Shown here: piece by piece, positions 1-9,689 of the stretch
How the letters are laid out: every line of letters starts with the position of its first letter
Numbering within the stretch: the stretch's first letter is position 1
DNA from: Marinimicrobium sp.
GTDB lineage: Bacteria; Pseudomonadota; Gammaproteobacteria; Pseudomonadales; Cellvibrionaceae
Assembly (NCBI GenBank): GCA_027322215.1
Contig: DAHVRW010000002.1
Coordinates: 1-42,047 of the forward strand
DNA: 42,047 bases
Direction: 5' to 3'
Translations under genes and position numbers: made by a program
Notes under the pieces: generated by a model
Seen by the model: the letters and a program-made list of their open reading frames with translations, nothing else
Database searches by the model: none
What the model was told of the DNA's origin: nothing

Positions 1-320
1 GGCTTGGTGATGTAATCATCGGCGCCCACTTCCAGGCCCTGAATTTTGTTGTCCTCTTCACCTTTCGCGGTGAGCAAAATGATAGGCACCTTGGCGGTCA
101 CCTCGTCCTGCTTCAATCGACGGGTCAGCTCCAGACCACTGGTACCCGGCATCATCCAGTCCAATAGAACCAGATCCGGCCGATGATCGATGATGATGCT
201 GTGCGCGTCTTGCGCGTTGCTGGCCTCCAGACATTCGTAATCGGCCATCTCCAGCGCCACGCGCAACATATCGCGGATGGCCGCCTCATCGTCGACTATA
301 AGAATGGTACGCGTTGCCAT
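1..320 (-). CDS. phoB: Phosphate regulon response regulator PhoB, N-terminal receiver domain (partial, runs off window start)
   Basis: Reverse-strand translation MATRTILIVDDEAAIRDMLRVALEMADYECLEASNAQDAHSIIIDHRPDLVLLDWMMPGTSGLELTRRLK... is a receiver domain with phospho-Asp motif LVLLDWMMPG; Pho box upstream; next to ubiA/ubiC. Confidence 0.9.
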   Translation of the reverse strand, partial: MATRTILIVDDEAAIRDMLRVALEMADYECLEASNAQDAHSIIIDHRPDLVLLDWMMPGTSGLELTRRLKQDEVTAKVPIILLTAKGEEDNKIQGLEVGADDYITK

Positions 321-409
321 AAGTTTGCCCGCCAATAATCGAGTCCGCGTAATGGAAACGTGTCGATGCGGACGCAGAAAACTTCGTCTTTAGATTAAAC
401 GCTCTGCGT

Positions 410-427
410 GTTACAGATTTATGACAA
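410..427 (-). promoter_or_regulatory. Putative Pho box upstream of phoB
   Basis: Minus strand TTGTCAT-AAAT-CTGTAAC, close to the CTGTCAT-N4-CTGTCAT direct-repeat consensus, with a downstream TAATCT-like -10, about 90 bp upstream of the phoB start. Confidence 0.75.
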
Positions 428-449
428 AGCTCGCTGGCGTCCCCGCACC

Positions 450-1373
450 TTAACCCCTAAGGGCAAACTCCAGAGCGATGCCCACAAAAACGCTAAAGCC
501 CACCCAATTGTTATTGAGAAACGCCCGAAAACACCGCCCACGCTCGCGGTGGCGAATCAGGTATTGCTGATAGACGAACAACACGGCCGCTACCGCCAGA
601 CCCAAATAGTAATAACGTCCCAGCTCGAAGCGCCCACCCACCATAACCAGTGCATAGAGGGTCATCAATTGCAAAATAGCGGTTATGACGCGATCCAGAT
701 CGCCGAACAGCACAGCGGTGGATTTCACCCCCACGTGCAGATCATCGTCGCGATCCACCATGGCGTAGAACGTGTCGTACACCACCGTCCACACGACCAC
801 GGCGGTATACAGCAACCAGACATCCTCACCCAAGCTGCCTCGCTGCGCGGCGAAGGCCATGGGCACCGCCCAGGCAAAGGCGGCCCCCAAAACCACTTGG
901 GGCAAATGGGTGTAGCGTTTCATAAACGGGTAACAAAACGCCAGCGCTACGGCCACAAACGCCAGTTTCACCGTAAACGGATCGGTAAGCAGCACCAGCA
1001 CAAACGCCACTAAACACAAGACCACAAACAAAATAATGGCCTCGCGGCTAGACACCTCACCGGTGGCCATGGGACGCTCGCGAGTGCGTTTGACATGCCC
1101 GTCGACGTTGCGGTCGGCAAAATCGTTAATCACGCAACCGGCGGAGCGCATCACAAACACCCCCAGCACAAAAATAACTAACAGATGCCAGCTGGGGAAG
1201 CCCTCAGCGGCCAGCCACAACGCCCACAGCGTGGGCCAAAGCAATAAGAAGGTACCGATGGGTCGGTTCAAGCGAGTCAGGCGCAAGTACACACCGAGAC
1301 GCTCACGGCTGCGCGTCCATAGGGTGTGCTGTGAACGGGGCTTAGCGCGACGACGAGAGGCAGATGGCTTCAT
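450..1373 (-). CDS. ubiA: 4-hydroxybenzoate polyprenyltransferase
   Basis: 307 aa multi-TM UbiA family protein with the [19 protein letters not shown] motif; 4-bp overlap with upstream ubiC. Confidence 0.95.
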   Translation of the reverse strand: MKPSASRRRAKPRSQHTLWTRSRERLGVYLRLTRLNRPIGTFLLLWPTLWALWLAAEGFPSWHLLVIFVLGVFVMRSAGCVINDFADRNVDGHVKRTRERPMATGEVSSREAIILFVVLCLVAFVLVLLTDPFTVKLAFVAVALAFCYPFMKRYTHLPQVVLGAAFAWAVPMAFAAQRGSLGEDVWLLYTAVVVWTVVYDTFYAMVDRDDDLHVGVKSTAVLFGDLDRVITAILQLMTLYALVMVGGRFELGRYYYLGLAVAAVLFVYQQYLIRHRERGRCFRAFLNNNWVGFSVFVGIALEFALRG

Positions 1374-1969
1374 AGCGATAAACTGTGTGTAAATTGTGGC
1401 AAAAACACTTCACTCACCAACAAGGGTTTGCCCTCTAAGGAGAACACTGAACGGCGCCCCCAAAGAGGTTCGTCCGTAACCAATTCAGCGGGTAGATACG
1501 GCTGCTCCGGATGGATGCAGCTGAACTGCAACGCGCCGCGGCGCAGGCCGGGCTGAGCAAATAGGAAGGTTCCCAACGGTCGCTCGCGCAGCCAGCGTAA
1601 TTGACGCAAACGCCCGGTCAAGCTGGTCAGCGGCACCAGACTGCGAGCGAACACCCAAGGCTGGCCTCGGCCAAACAGCACCACTTCGCGTACCAGTGCC
1701 TGGCGGCCGGCCGTCATGCCCAGTAAGCGCTGTTCAGATAACAGTGGGCGCGCTACCACCTGATGCAGCACCTGGACCCTAAAATCCCCCTGGCTGCGCG
1801 CCACCAGTTTAGCGGTCAGCGAGCCTTGATCCAACAGCCAGGGCTGGAGTGCACGGGGCGGAGTTATCCCCTGACTGCGCAAACGGCTGGGCGCATACCA
1901 ACGCGGAGCACAACCCATGCCACGGCGCGACGCCGAGCGGTGCTCCTGAAGCTGGGGTAAGCGGGACAT
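1370..1969 (-). CDS. ubiC: Chorismate pyruvate-lyase
   Basis: UbiC-like protein ([12 protein letters not shown]...[21 protein letters not shown]) in a ubiC-ubiA pair; start taken at [11 protein letters not shown] extends to 1996. Confidence 0.88.
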   Translation of the reverse strand: MSRLPQLQEHRSASRRGMGCAPRWYAPSRLRSQGITPPRALQPWLLDQGSLTAKLVARSQGDFRVQVLHQVVARPLLSEQRLLGMTAGRQALVREVVLFGRGQPWVFARSLVPLTSLTGRLRQLRWLRERPLGTFLFAQPGLRRGALQFSCIHPEQPYLPAELVTDEPLWGRRSVFSLEGKPLLVSEVFLPQFTHSLSL

Positions 1970-2142
1970 AAATACCGACAAAAACTCTTCCCTCAACGGC
2001 GTGGGCGTAAAATCGGCATTCTAACAGGTTCGGCCCGAGCCGCACTTTACCGTGCCCGCTTGACTTGCTTTAATGGGCCCGGCTTAACAATCGGCTTCCG
2101 TACTGGCGACGGCTACCCACGATAAGATAACAAGAGCAATCT

Positions 2143-3408
2143 ATGAGTCTGACAAAACGCATCATCCTGGCCATGGTTTTGGGTATCGTGGTAGGAGCAG
2201 TAATACACCTAATTCCCGGACTGGATGAAAGCCACACACTCTACCGGGTGGTCGTGAGCGGGTTGTTTGACGCCGTGGGCCAGATGTTTATCTCATCGCT
2301 GATGCTGCTCGTAGTGCCCCTGGTATTTGTGTCGTTGGTATGCGGCAGCGCCACTTTAGGGGCGGATAGCCGCATGGGCATCATGGCCCTGAAAACCCTC
2401 GGTTTTTATTTGCTCACCACGGCGTTAGCCATCACCCTGGCGATCACGCTGGCCACTTTGCTTGGGCCCGGAAAAAGCGTTCACCTGGCCGCGCCTGAAG
2501 TGACTGGAAGCACCAACGTATCCGCACCTTCCATAAAAGATACTTTGATCAACATGATTCCCAGCAACCCCATCGGCGCCATGGCCGAGGGCAACATGCT
2601 GCAAGTGATCGTGTTCGCGTTGCTGTTGGGCATTGCCATTTCACGCACCGGAGGGGAACCGAGCCGCTATCTTCTGGAGTTTTTTGAGCATCTGAATGCG
2701 GCGGTTCTCAAGCTCGTCATGTTGGTGATGGAGCTGGCGCCTTACGGTGTGTTTTGCCTATTGGCCAAACTGTTTTCCGAGCTGGGCTGGAGCACACTCG
2801 TCGATTTAGGCTTTTATTTCGCTGTGGTGCTGACGGCACTGCTGCTACATGGCCTGGGTGTTTACAGTCTGTTGTTAAAGATCCTGACAGGGCTGAATCC
2901 CATCACGTTTTTACGAAAGATGCAGCCGGTATTATTGTTTGCGTTCACGACCGCCTCCAGCAATGCCACCATACCGGTAACGCTGCGCACGGTGGAGCAG
3001 GAGCTTGGGATCGACAATAAGGTAGCGTCATTCACGGTGCCCCTGGGGGCTACTGTTAATATGGATGGCACATCCATTATGCAGGGCGTCGCCACCGTGT
3101 TTATCGCACAGGTTTACGGCATCGACATCGGCATAACCGGCTATCTCATGGTGGTACTCACCGCCACTTTGGCCTCCGTCGGTACGGCGGGCATTCCCAG
3201 CGTGGGGCTCGTTACCCTGGCCATGGTGCTGCAACAAGCGGGGCTGCCGGTGGAAGGTATTGCCATGATCATTGGTGTGGATCGGTTGCTGGACATGGTG
3301 CGCACCTCGGTGAACGTCACCGGCGACGCGTTGGTGTCCACCGTTGTGGCCGATAGCGAAGGTTTGCTGGACCGGGACCGCTTTAAAGCGCCCCGTGGCC
3401 CGATCTGA
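2143..3408 (+). CDS. Dicarboxylate/amino acid:cation symporter (DAACS family)
   Basis: 421 aa; characteristic FTTASSNATIPVTL and VPLGATVNMDGTSIMQG motifs. Confidence 0.93.
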   Translation: MSLTKRIILAMVLGIVVGAVIHLIPGLDESHTLYRVVVSGLFDAVGQMFISSLMLLVVPLVFVSLVCGSATLGADSRMGIMALKTLGFYLLTTALAITLAITLATLLGPGKSVHLAAPEVTGSTNVSAPSIKDTLINMIPSNPIGAMAEGNMLQVIVFALLLGIAISRTGGEPSRYLLEFFEHLNAAVLKLVMLVMELAPYGVFCLLAKLFSELGWSTLVDLGFYFAVVLTALLLHGLGVYSLLLKILTGLNPITFLRKMQPVLLFAFTTASSNATIPVTLRTVEQELGIDNKVASFTVPLGATVNMDGTSIMQGVATVFIAQVYGIDIGITGYLMVVLTATLASVGTAGIPSVGLVTLAMVLQQAGLPVEGIAMIIGVDRLLDMVRTSVNVTGDALVSTVVADSEGLLDRDRFKAPRGPI

Positions 3409-3420
3409 TTCCGGCACGCA

Positions 3421-3864
3421 TCATTCGGCCGCAAACCAGGCGCGAATCGACTCGGGCAAGGGTCGGGATTTTCCTTCACCGTCCACCCAGACAATCTTGG
3501 AGCTGGCTTCAGCAGCGGGCTGGTTGGGGTCCGCGTGGGTGTACATTTTGTAATACACCATAAAACTGGAGCGGCCTGGCTCAGCGGCGGTGCAATCCAG
3601 GCGCAGCGTGTCCGGATAAAACACCGGGCGAAGAAAACTGCACTCGATGGTTACCACAACCGGATAACTCTCTGGCGATACCGAGATGTTGCGCTCGGCC
3701 AGCCACAAAAAGCGCGCCTCTTCGCAATAGCGCAAATAAAGGGTGTTATTCACGTGCCCGAAGGCGTCCATATCGCCCCAGCGTAACGGAATTTCGCAGG
3801 AGAAATGGCTCGCCCTGCCGCTATGGTCCTGTTCGGTTTCCCTATTAGCTCCCATACCTAACAA
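3421..3864 (-). CDS. Acyl-CoA thioesterase, 4HBT hotdog family
   Basis: MRWGDMDAFGHVNNTLYLRYCEEAR-type 4HBT active-site motif. Confidence 0.9.
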   Translation of the reverse strand: MLGMGANRETEQDHSGRASHFSCEIPLRWGDMDAFGHVNNTLYLRYCEEARFLWLAERNISVSPESYPVVVTIECSFLRPVFYPDTLRLDCTAAEPGRSSFMVYYKMYTHADPNQPAAEASSKIVWVDGEGKSRPLPESIRAWFAAE

Positions 3865-3924
3865 ACTCCATGTCCGATTGAGGTGCGCTGGTTCTGGCGC
3901 GCGAAAATTGGATCAGAGCCGCGC

Positions 3925-5325
3925 TCAGGGCCCGCCCAAGTGTGTCGCTATTTCGTCCAACTCGGTGGCCGATTCCAATATGTTGGCCACAGTGGCATGA
4001 GCTTTTTCGGCATCCAGATGCAGCTCCGCAAACAGCTCGTCCGGAATGGCCAGTTTTGGACCGCGCCCAACATCGTGTTGCAACAAAAGCCGTTTGGCGA
4101 CAAAAATCAGTTTCGCGTATTGCGCGTGCTCGCCCCGATAGCCGGGGTTATTCTGGTGCCTCAGCCCCTGAACAATTTCCTCGGGCATGGACCAAAGGGA
4201 CATGAGCGTGCCCGCCAGCTGGTCGCGCGTCACTCCCAGCAGGTGGCGCTCAATGGTCTGCGGCATCACGTGTGGGTTGGCCTCGGCCAGGCGACAATAC
4301 TGGCTGAAATAGGGAGGAAACACCTCCGCCAGAATCAGGTAACCAAAGCTGTGTAGCAGCCCCCCTAAATAAGCCATGCCGAAATCAGGACGCTCCTCCC
4401 GGGGAATCGCGGTAACCAACCCCTCGATGGTAGCGGCCGTATACACCGCTTCCTGCCAATAGCTCTGGTAGCCGTTGGGGCCATCTTTGGGAAGGTGCAG
4501 GGTGCGCCCTAGGGCTAAGCCCAGGGCCAGGTTGAGAACCATATCGAATCCCAGCACCCGTACGATCGCGTCCTGAACGGAGCGGATTTTTCCCGGCGCG
4601 GAATAGTACGGAGACGCGGCCCAGCTGACCACTTGGGCCGACAGACTTGGGTCGGTCTCAACCACTTCCGCCAGATCACTGATATCGGCTTCGGGGTCCA
4701 CACGCAAGTTGATAATTCGCTGGGCGGTCTCCGACAGCAGGGGCAGTTCCAGGGTTTCTTCCAGGCGCTGACGGATACGAAGCTGTGTAAAGTTCTGGAC
4801 CGCGCCTAAAATTTGCTCGCTGTCGGTACTGGGATCGACGTCCTGCTCCAGCGGTGCCAAGGGCACAGCGATATCGCAAATAATGGCGCCTTTCAGTACG
4901 CGTTCAAAGTCTTTGCGCTCCAGATGTAACAAAAGGGCATCGTCGCCGGATTCTAACAGTAAGCTTTCTTTGTCCAGCAGACGCCGATCCACCAACGTGG
5001 GTAGATTGGCCAGTTTGGGCAGCGCCGGCACGGATCGCAGACTGTGGCTATCGCAAAACTGACGCACATCTTCCAAACTGGTGGCGTACAGTTCGCGCTC
5101 CATCTGTCGATTGACGGCGTGTAAATCCAGCAGCGTGTCGGCACCCACCACTGCCAACACACGGCCGCGACCGTCCTCCAACAGCACCGACTTGGCTGCA
5201 CCGACATTACGCAGATGCTGGTCATGCCATAGGGCCTGGTTGTCGGCGCCCTTCGGTGTCTCAGCGATGTCGTAGCGAATGTTCTGATCGTTGAGCAGAG
5301 CCTCAACACTGGTCGGTACTGGCAC
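3925..5325 (-). CDS. YbaK/aminoacyl-tRNA deacylase-like domain fused to HDOD domain
   Basis: N-terminal about 160 aa resembles YbaK/EbsC (KSVLLEDGRGRVLAVVGADTLLD); C-terminal HDOD pattern (LPLLSETAQRIINLRVDPEADISDLAEVVETDPSLSAQVVSWAAS). Confidence 0.8.
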   Translation of the reverse strand: MPVPTSVEALLNDQNIRYDIAETPKGADNQALWHDQHLRNVGAAKSVLLEDGRGRVLAVVGADTLLDLHAVNRQMERELYATSLEDVRQFCDSHSLRSVPALPKLANLPTLVDRRLLDKESLLLESGDDALLLHLERKDFERVLKGAIICDIAVPLAPLEQDVDPSTDSEQILGAVQNFTQLRIRQRLEETLELPLLSETAQRIINLRVDPEADISDLAEVVETDPSLSAQVVSWAASPYYSAPGKIRSVQDAIVRVLGFDMVLNLALGLALGRTLHLPKDGPNGYQSYWQEAVYTAATIEGLVTAIPREERPDFGMAYLGGLLHSFGYLILAEVFPPYFSQYCRLAEANPHVMPQTIERHLLGVTRDQLAGTLMSLWSMPEEIVQGLRHQNNPGYRGEHAQYAKLIFVAKRLLLQHDVGRGPKLAIPDELFAELHLDAEKAHATVANILESATELDEIATHLGGP

Positions 5326-5577
5326 AATCGGCTCCTTCTTTGGACAAAAGGTCGCCCTAGGGGCGGCGCAGTGGCGGATTTCTTAACTCGCTCCGCCAGT
5401 GTGTAAGAAGTGAGAGGCTTGTTCAAGCTCGCGGTGACTGGACCCAGGGTAAGCTCAGGCCCGCTCAAACTCTTACCCTTTGATAATAACAGTGTAGCCC
5501 ATGGGGCGGTCTACGAGCGGATGTTAAAAACCTGTCGGGAATTCTTAAATCTGCCCTGCAGCGGTCTATACTTGGGC

Positions 5578-7668
5578 CTATACCTGTAAATATCGAGGAT
5601 TGTCCCCCAGCCAGCGATGGATAATGTTCTGGCACAGCTCCGGGTGCTCCCGCAACAAACGCTGAGCGCCATGTTGTACCTGAGGCAGCAAGTCCGAATC
5701 CCGCACCACGTCGGCAATTTTAAACTGCAGATCACCGGTTTGGCGGGTACCCAGCACTTCACCTGGCCCGCGCAGTCGCAAGTCTTCCTCCGCGATCACA
5801 AAGCCATCGCTGTGCTCACGCATGATCCGCAGCCGCTCGCGGCCGTGACGGGATAGGGGCGAGCCGTACAGCAATACGCAGTGGCTGGCGGCCGCGCCCC
5901 GGCCCACGCGCCCGCGCAGTTGGTGCAGCTGGGCCAGACCGAGGCGCTCGGGGTTTTCAATGATCATTAGGCTGGCGTTGGGCACGTCCACCCCCACTTC
6001 GATCACAGTAGTAGCCACCAGAAGGTCGATGGCGCCGTCTTTGAACGCCTTCATGGTGGCTTCTTTTTCTTTGCCTTTGAGCCGGCCATGCACCAAGCCC
6101 ACCTTGAGCCCTCCGAGTGTTTCCCGAAGCGACTCGGCGGTAACTTCCGCCGCCTGGGCAGCCAGTGTTTCCGATTCTTCGATCAGCGTACACACCCAAT
6201 AGGCCTGACGGCCCTGGGCGCAGGCCTCGCGCACCCTCGCCACCACCTGATCGCGCCGCTGCTGGCTAATTACAACGGTGGTTACCGGCGTGCGGCCAGG
6301 CGGTAACTCATCAATTACCGAGCTATCCAGATCGGCATAGGCGCTCATGGCCAGGGTGCGAGGAATAGGCGTGGCGGTCATGATCAGCTGATGGGGACGG
6401 AGCCCATCATGGGCCCCTTTTTGGCGCAGCGACAAGCGTTGGTGAACGCCGAAGCGGTGCTGCTCATCGATAATAATCAGCCCGAGCCGGGCGAAGATCA
6501 CATCCTCTTGAAACAGGGCGTGGGTTCCCACCGCCACCTGCGCTGCGCCGCTAGCCAACTGTTCCAGCTCCTGGCGTCGACGCCCCGCGCTCAAGCGTCC
6601 CGTCAGCCAACCCAGCTGTATACCCAGAGGCTCCAGCCAGGCACCGAAGTTGTGCCGATGCTGCTCCGCGAGGATTTCAGTGGGGGCCATGATGGCCACT
6701 TGAAAACCACTGGTGACGGCGGTCAGGGCCGCCAGGGCGGCTACCAGGGTTTTGCCGGAACCAACGTCGCCTTGCAGCAAGCGCAACATGGGTGTGGACT
6801 GGGTTAAATCGGCGGCGATCTCCGCACTGACTCGCTCTTGCGCCCCGGTTGGCGTAAAGGGCAGCCCCTGCAAAAACCGCCGCATTACGTCCGGGTCCGG
6901 ACGCAACTGTGGGGCCCGCTCTGCCTGGGTTTGCCGACGCAGCAACAACAGGCTCAAGTGGTGAGCCAGCAGCTCCTCGAAGGCCAGGCGGCGCTGGTAG
7001 GGGTGCTCGCCCGCCAGCAATTGCTCTACGCGCGCATCGCTCGGCGGTGCATGCAAATAACGCAAAGCCTCCACCAGCGACACCTGATGAAGTTCGCGCC
7101 GCAGTGATTCCGGCAACAGCTCGGTTAACGGGTGCTGATCCAGACAGCCGATCGCCTGAGTGGCCAGGGCCCGCATACGCGGCTGGGTCAGACCCTCGGT
7201 GGCCGGATAGACCGGGGTTAGCCGCGCCTCCAACGGCCGAGGCGTGTCCCCATCCAGCACCTCGTATTCGGGATGATAAAACTCCAGACCGGAGGCACCT
7301 CGGCGCGCCTCGCCGAAGCAGCGCAAACGGGTGCCTACCAGCAGCTTATCTTTCTGGGCGGCGGAAAAATGAAAAAAACGCAAGGTGACTGTGCCGGTGC
7401 CGTCCTGCAACCGACATACTAAACTGCGGCGGCGAGCGTAAACGATATCGCAGGCGCGAATCTCGCCCTCGATCACCGCGCTGGTATTGGGTTGCAGCGC
7501 GGCCAGAGGGGTCACCCGGGTTCGGTCCAGATAGCGGGCCGGCAAATGAAACAGTACATCCTGAACGGTATGCAGGCCGAGTTTGTCCAGTTTAGCCGCG
7601 AGCTTAGGGCCGACCCCTTTAAGAACCGTCACCGGTAAACGCTCCAAGCTGATGACGGCGGTGCTCAC
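5578..7668 (-). CDS. recG: ATP-dependent DNA helicase RecG
   Basis: 696 aa; Walker A LLQGDVGSGKT, DEQH box, GRVGRG motif; wedge/OB N-terminus. Confidence 0.97.
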   Translation of the reverse strand: MSTAVISLERLPVTVLKGVGPKLAAKLDKLGLHTVQDVLFHLPARYLDRTRVTPLAALQPNTSAVIEGEIRACDIVYARRRSLVCRLQDGTGTVTLRFFHFSAAQKDKLLVGTRLRCFGEARRGASGLEFYHPEYEVLDGDTPRPLEARLTPVYPATEGLTQPRMRALATQAIGCLDQHPLTELLPESLRRELHQVSLVEALRYLHAPPSDARVEQLLAGEHPYQRRLAFEELLAHHLSLLLLRRQTQAERAPQLRPDPDVMRRFLQGLPFTPTGAQERVSAEIAADLTQSTPMLRLLQGDVGSGKTLVAALAALTAVTSGFQVAIMAPTEILAEQHRHNFGAWLEPLGIQLGWLTGRLSAGRRRQELEQLASGAAQVAVGTHALFQEDVIFARLGLIIIDEQHRFGVHQRLSLRQKGAHDGLRPHQLIMTATPIPRTLAMSAYADLDSSVIDELPPGRTPVTTVVISQQRRDQVVARVREACAQGRQAYWVCTLIEESETLAAQAAEVTAESLRETLGGLKVGLVHGRLKGKEKEATMKAFKDGAIDLLVATTVIEVGVDVPNASLMIIENPERLGLAQLHQLRGRVGRGAAASHCVLLYGSPLSRHGRERLRIMREHSDGFVIAEEDLRLRGPGEVLGTRQTGDLQFKIADVVRDSDLLPQVQHGAQRLLREHPELCQNIIHRWLGDNPRYLQV

Positions 7669-7671
7669 AGG

Positions 7672-8604
7672 TTATTCGGCTCCGGGCATGCGGCACATGT
7701 TGATGGCTCGGCGCAGCGCATCGATAGCCTTAAACCGTGGGAAACTGGCGCGCCAGGCAAGAGCGATAGTGCGGCTGGGCGCGGGCGGCGCAAACGGCCG
7801 AGTGACGAGAACATCGGAGGAGTAACCGGTGGTCATCGCCGCCGAAAGCGGCAACACAGTGATACCCAGCCCCGAAGCCACCATATGCCGCAACGTCTCC
7901 AGAGAGCTGCCCTCGCCGGCGGTGCGCCGGCGGCCGGTGGCGTCGTCAGCGCTGCTTTGCAGATGGGGGCAAGCGGCCAGCACCTGGTCGCGAAAGCAGT
8001 GACCCTCGCCCAGCAACAGCACGTTATGCTCATCCAAATCATCGGGTGCAATGACGTCTTTGGCGGCCAGAGGATGATCGGTGGGCATGAGCACCACAAA
8101 ATGCTCATCAAACAGCGGCTGGGTGACCACATCGGCCTCGGAAAACGGCAATGCGACAATAATCACGTCCAGCTCGCCCTTGCGCAGCCGCTGGCGCAAG
8201 GTGGCGGTGTAGCCCTCTTCCACATACAAGGGCATTTTGTCAGCGACTTTCTGCAGCTCGGGGATAAAGTGCGGCAGCAGATAGGGACCGACGGTGTAGA
8301 TCGCGCCCACGTTCAGCGGACTGCTGAGCTGGTCTTTGCCGGCGTTAGCGATGTCCTGGATCGCGGAGGCCTGCTCTAAAACCAGATGGGCCTGGGCGAC
8401 AATTTTCTCCCCCAAGGGCGTTGCTTGCACCCGGGATTTGGAGCGCTCGAACAGGGCCACACCCAATTCTTCTTCAAGCTTTTTGACCGCGATACTCAAC
8501 GTGGGCTGACTCACAAAGCAGCGCTCAGCGGCACGGCCAAAGTGCTGCTCCTGGGCCAACGTTACGATGTATCGCAGTTCTGTTAAAGTCATGGATGAGC
8601 GCAC
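7672..8604 (-). CDS. oxyR: LysR-family H2O2 sensor OxyR
   Basis: LysR HTH MTLTELRYIVTLAQEQHFGRAAERCFVSQPTLS; redox Cys pair GHCFRDQVLAAC with OxyR-like 9-residue spacing; 3 bp from recG. Confidence 0.9.
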   Translation of the reverse strand: MRSSMTLTELRYIVTLAQEQHFGRAAERCFVSQPTLSIAVKKLEEELGVALFERSKSRVQATPLGEKIVAQAHLVLEQASAIQDIANAGKDQLSSPLNVGAIYTVGPYLLPHFIPELQKVADKMPLYVEEGYTATLRQRLRKGELDVIIVALPFSEADVVTQPLFDEHFVVLMPTDHPLAAKDVIAPDDLDEHNVLLLGEGHCFRDQVLAACPHLQSSADDATGRRRTAGEGSSLETLRHMVASGLGITVLPLSAAMTTGYSSDVLVTRPFAPPAPSRTIALAWRASFPRFKAIDALRRAINMCRMPGAE

Positions 8605-8760
8605 CTCAAAATATGGGCTGGCTGCCAGTGTGCAGGGAGCTCACTGAAGGTTCCCTACCGACATATTCAACGCAGGATGTTTAGTAATGACTATCAACCA
8701 GACCCGACAAATAGTTTGGTCAAGCGCCAAGTGTGCCCTGTTCGTGAGCGTTACGCAAAG

Positions 8761-9615
8761 GTGAATAGCGAAAAGCTATTGATCATTGGGTGCGGCGATA
8801 TCGGTCACCGTCTGGCCGAGCGCCTGAGCCAGGAGCACTACCAAATTACCGGCTTGCGACGCCAGCCTCCGGCGTCCAGCCCACGACTGCGGTATCTAGC
8901 AGCCGACGCCGCCGACCCGGCCGCTTTGACACGGGCGTTGACCGAGCGCTTCGATGTGGTGGTGGTTACCTTGACCCCGTCCCAGCGCACCGACGAAGGC
9001 TATCACCACGCCTATGTACTCAGTTGCGAGAACCTTGTGCGGGCGTTGGGCCGACAGGCTCAGCCACCGCGGCTGGTGATATTTGTCTCCAGCACCAGCG
9101 TATACGGACAAACCGGCGGCGAATGGGTAGACGAAGAGTCACCCACAGAGCCTCAACGTGCCACGGCGCGCCGTCTTTTAGAGGCCGAAAGAGTCATCGC
9201 TGACAGTGACTTCGCACATTGCATTGTGCGCTTTAGCGGCATTTATGGCCCGGGGCGCAACCGCTTGGTGGAGCAAGTGCGCCAGGGCCGAGCGACGTTG
9301 AGTGGTCGTTACACCAACCGTATTCACGCCGACGATTGCGCTGGCGTGCTGGCCCATTTGATAGAGCGTCAACGCCTGGGCGAGCCCATCGATACGCTGT
9401 ATGTCGCCAGTGACGACGAGCCGGCCCCCATGGCTGAGGTGGTCAATTGGCTGGCTATGCACCTGCGGGTGGACTGGGCACGGTTCGCTCCCGACGCGAG
9501 GGCGGCGACAGACAACAAACGCTGCGCCAACCAACGCCTGCGCGCCAGCGGTTACGACTTCCGCTACCCAGATTACCGGGCCGGTTACAGTGCGTTATTG
9601 GAAGGCCTTTTGTAG
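8761..9615 (+). CDS. NAD(P)-dependent SDR/epimerase family protein (YeeZ-like)
   Basis: LLIIGCGDIGHRLAERL Rossmann motif, VFVSSTSVYGQTGGEWVDE; a GTG start at 8761 fits the domain start, while the ORF extends upstream to ATG at 8677. Confidence 0.8.
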   Translation: MNSEKLLIIGCGDIGHRLAERLSQEHYQITGLRRQPPASSPRLRYLAADAADPAALTRALTERFDVVVVTLTPSQRTDEGYHHAYVLSCENLVRALGRQAQPPRLVIFVSSTSVYGQTGGEWVDEESPTEPQRATARRLLEAERVIADSDFAHCIVRFSGIYGPGRNRLVEQVRQGRATLSGRYTNRIHADDCAGVLAHLIERQRLGEPIDTLYVASDDEPAPMAEVVNWLAMHLRVDWARFAPDARAATDNKRCANQRLRASGYDFRYPDYRAGYSALLEGLL

Positions 9616-9689
9616 CGCGAGATCATCGTTGCGAACCCACTTTCAGCCGCCCGTGGATACCTCGCTCGGTGTGCGGCTTCGGGCTGGCG

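Noticed and set aside
408-1392. Plus-strand ORFs 408..1013 and 1036..1392 opposite ubiA
   Set aside because: Antisense shadow ORFs of a clearly coding gene; low-complexity His/Gln/Arg composition, no domain.
7672-8604. Possible non-OxyR LysR regulator
   Set aside because: The CysX9-type redox pair (GHCFRDQVLAAC) and recG adjacency support ordinary OxyR.
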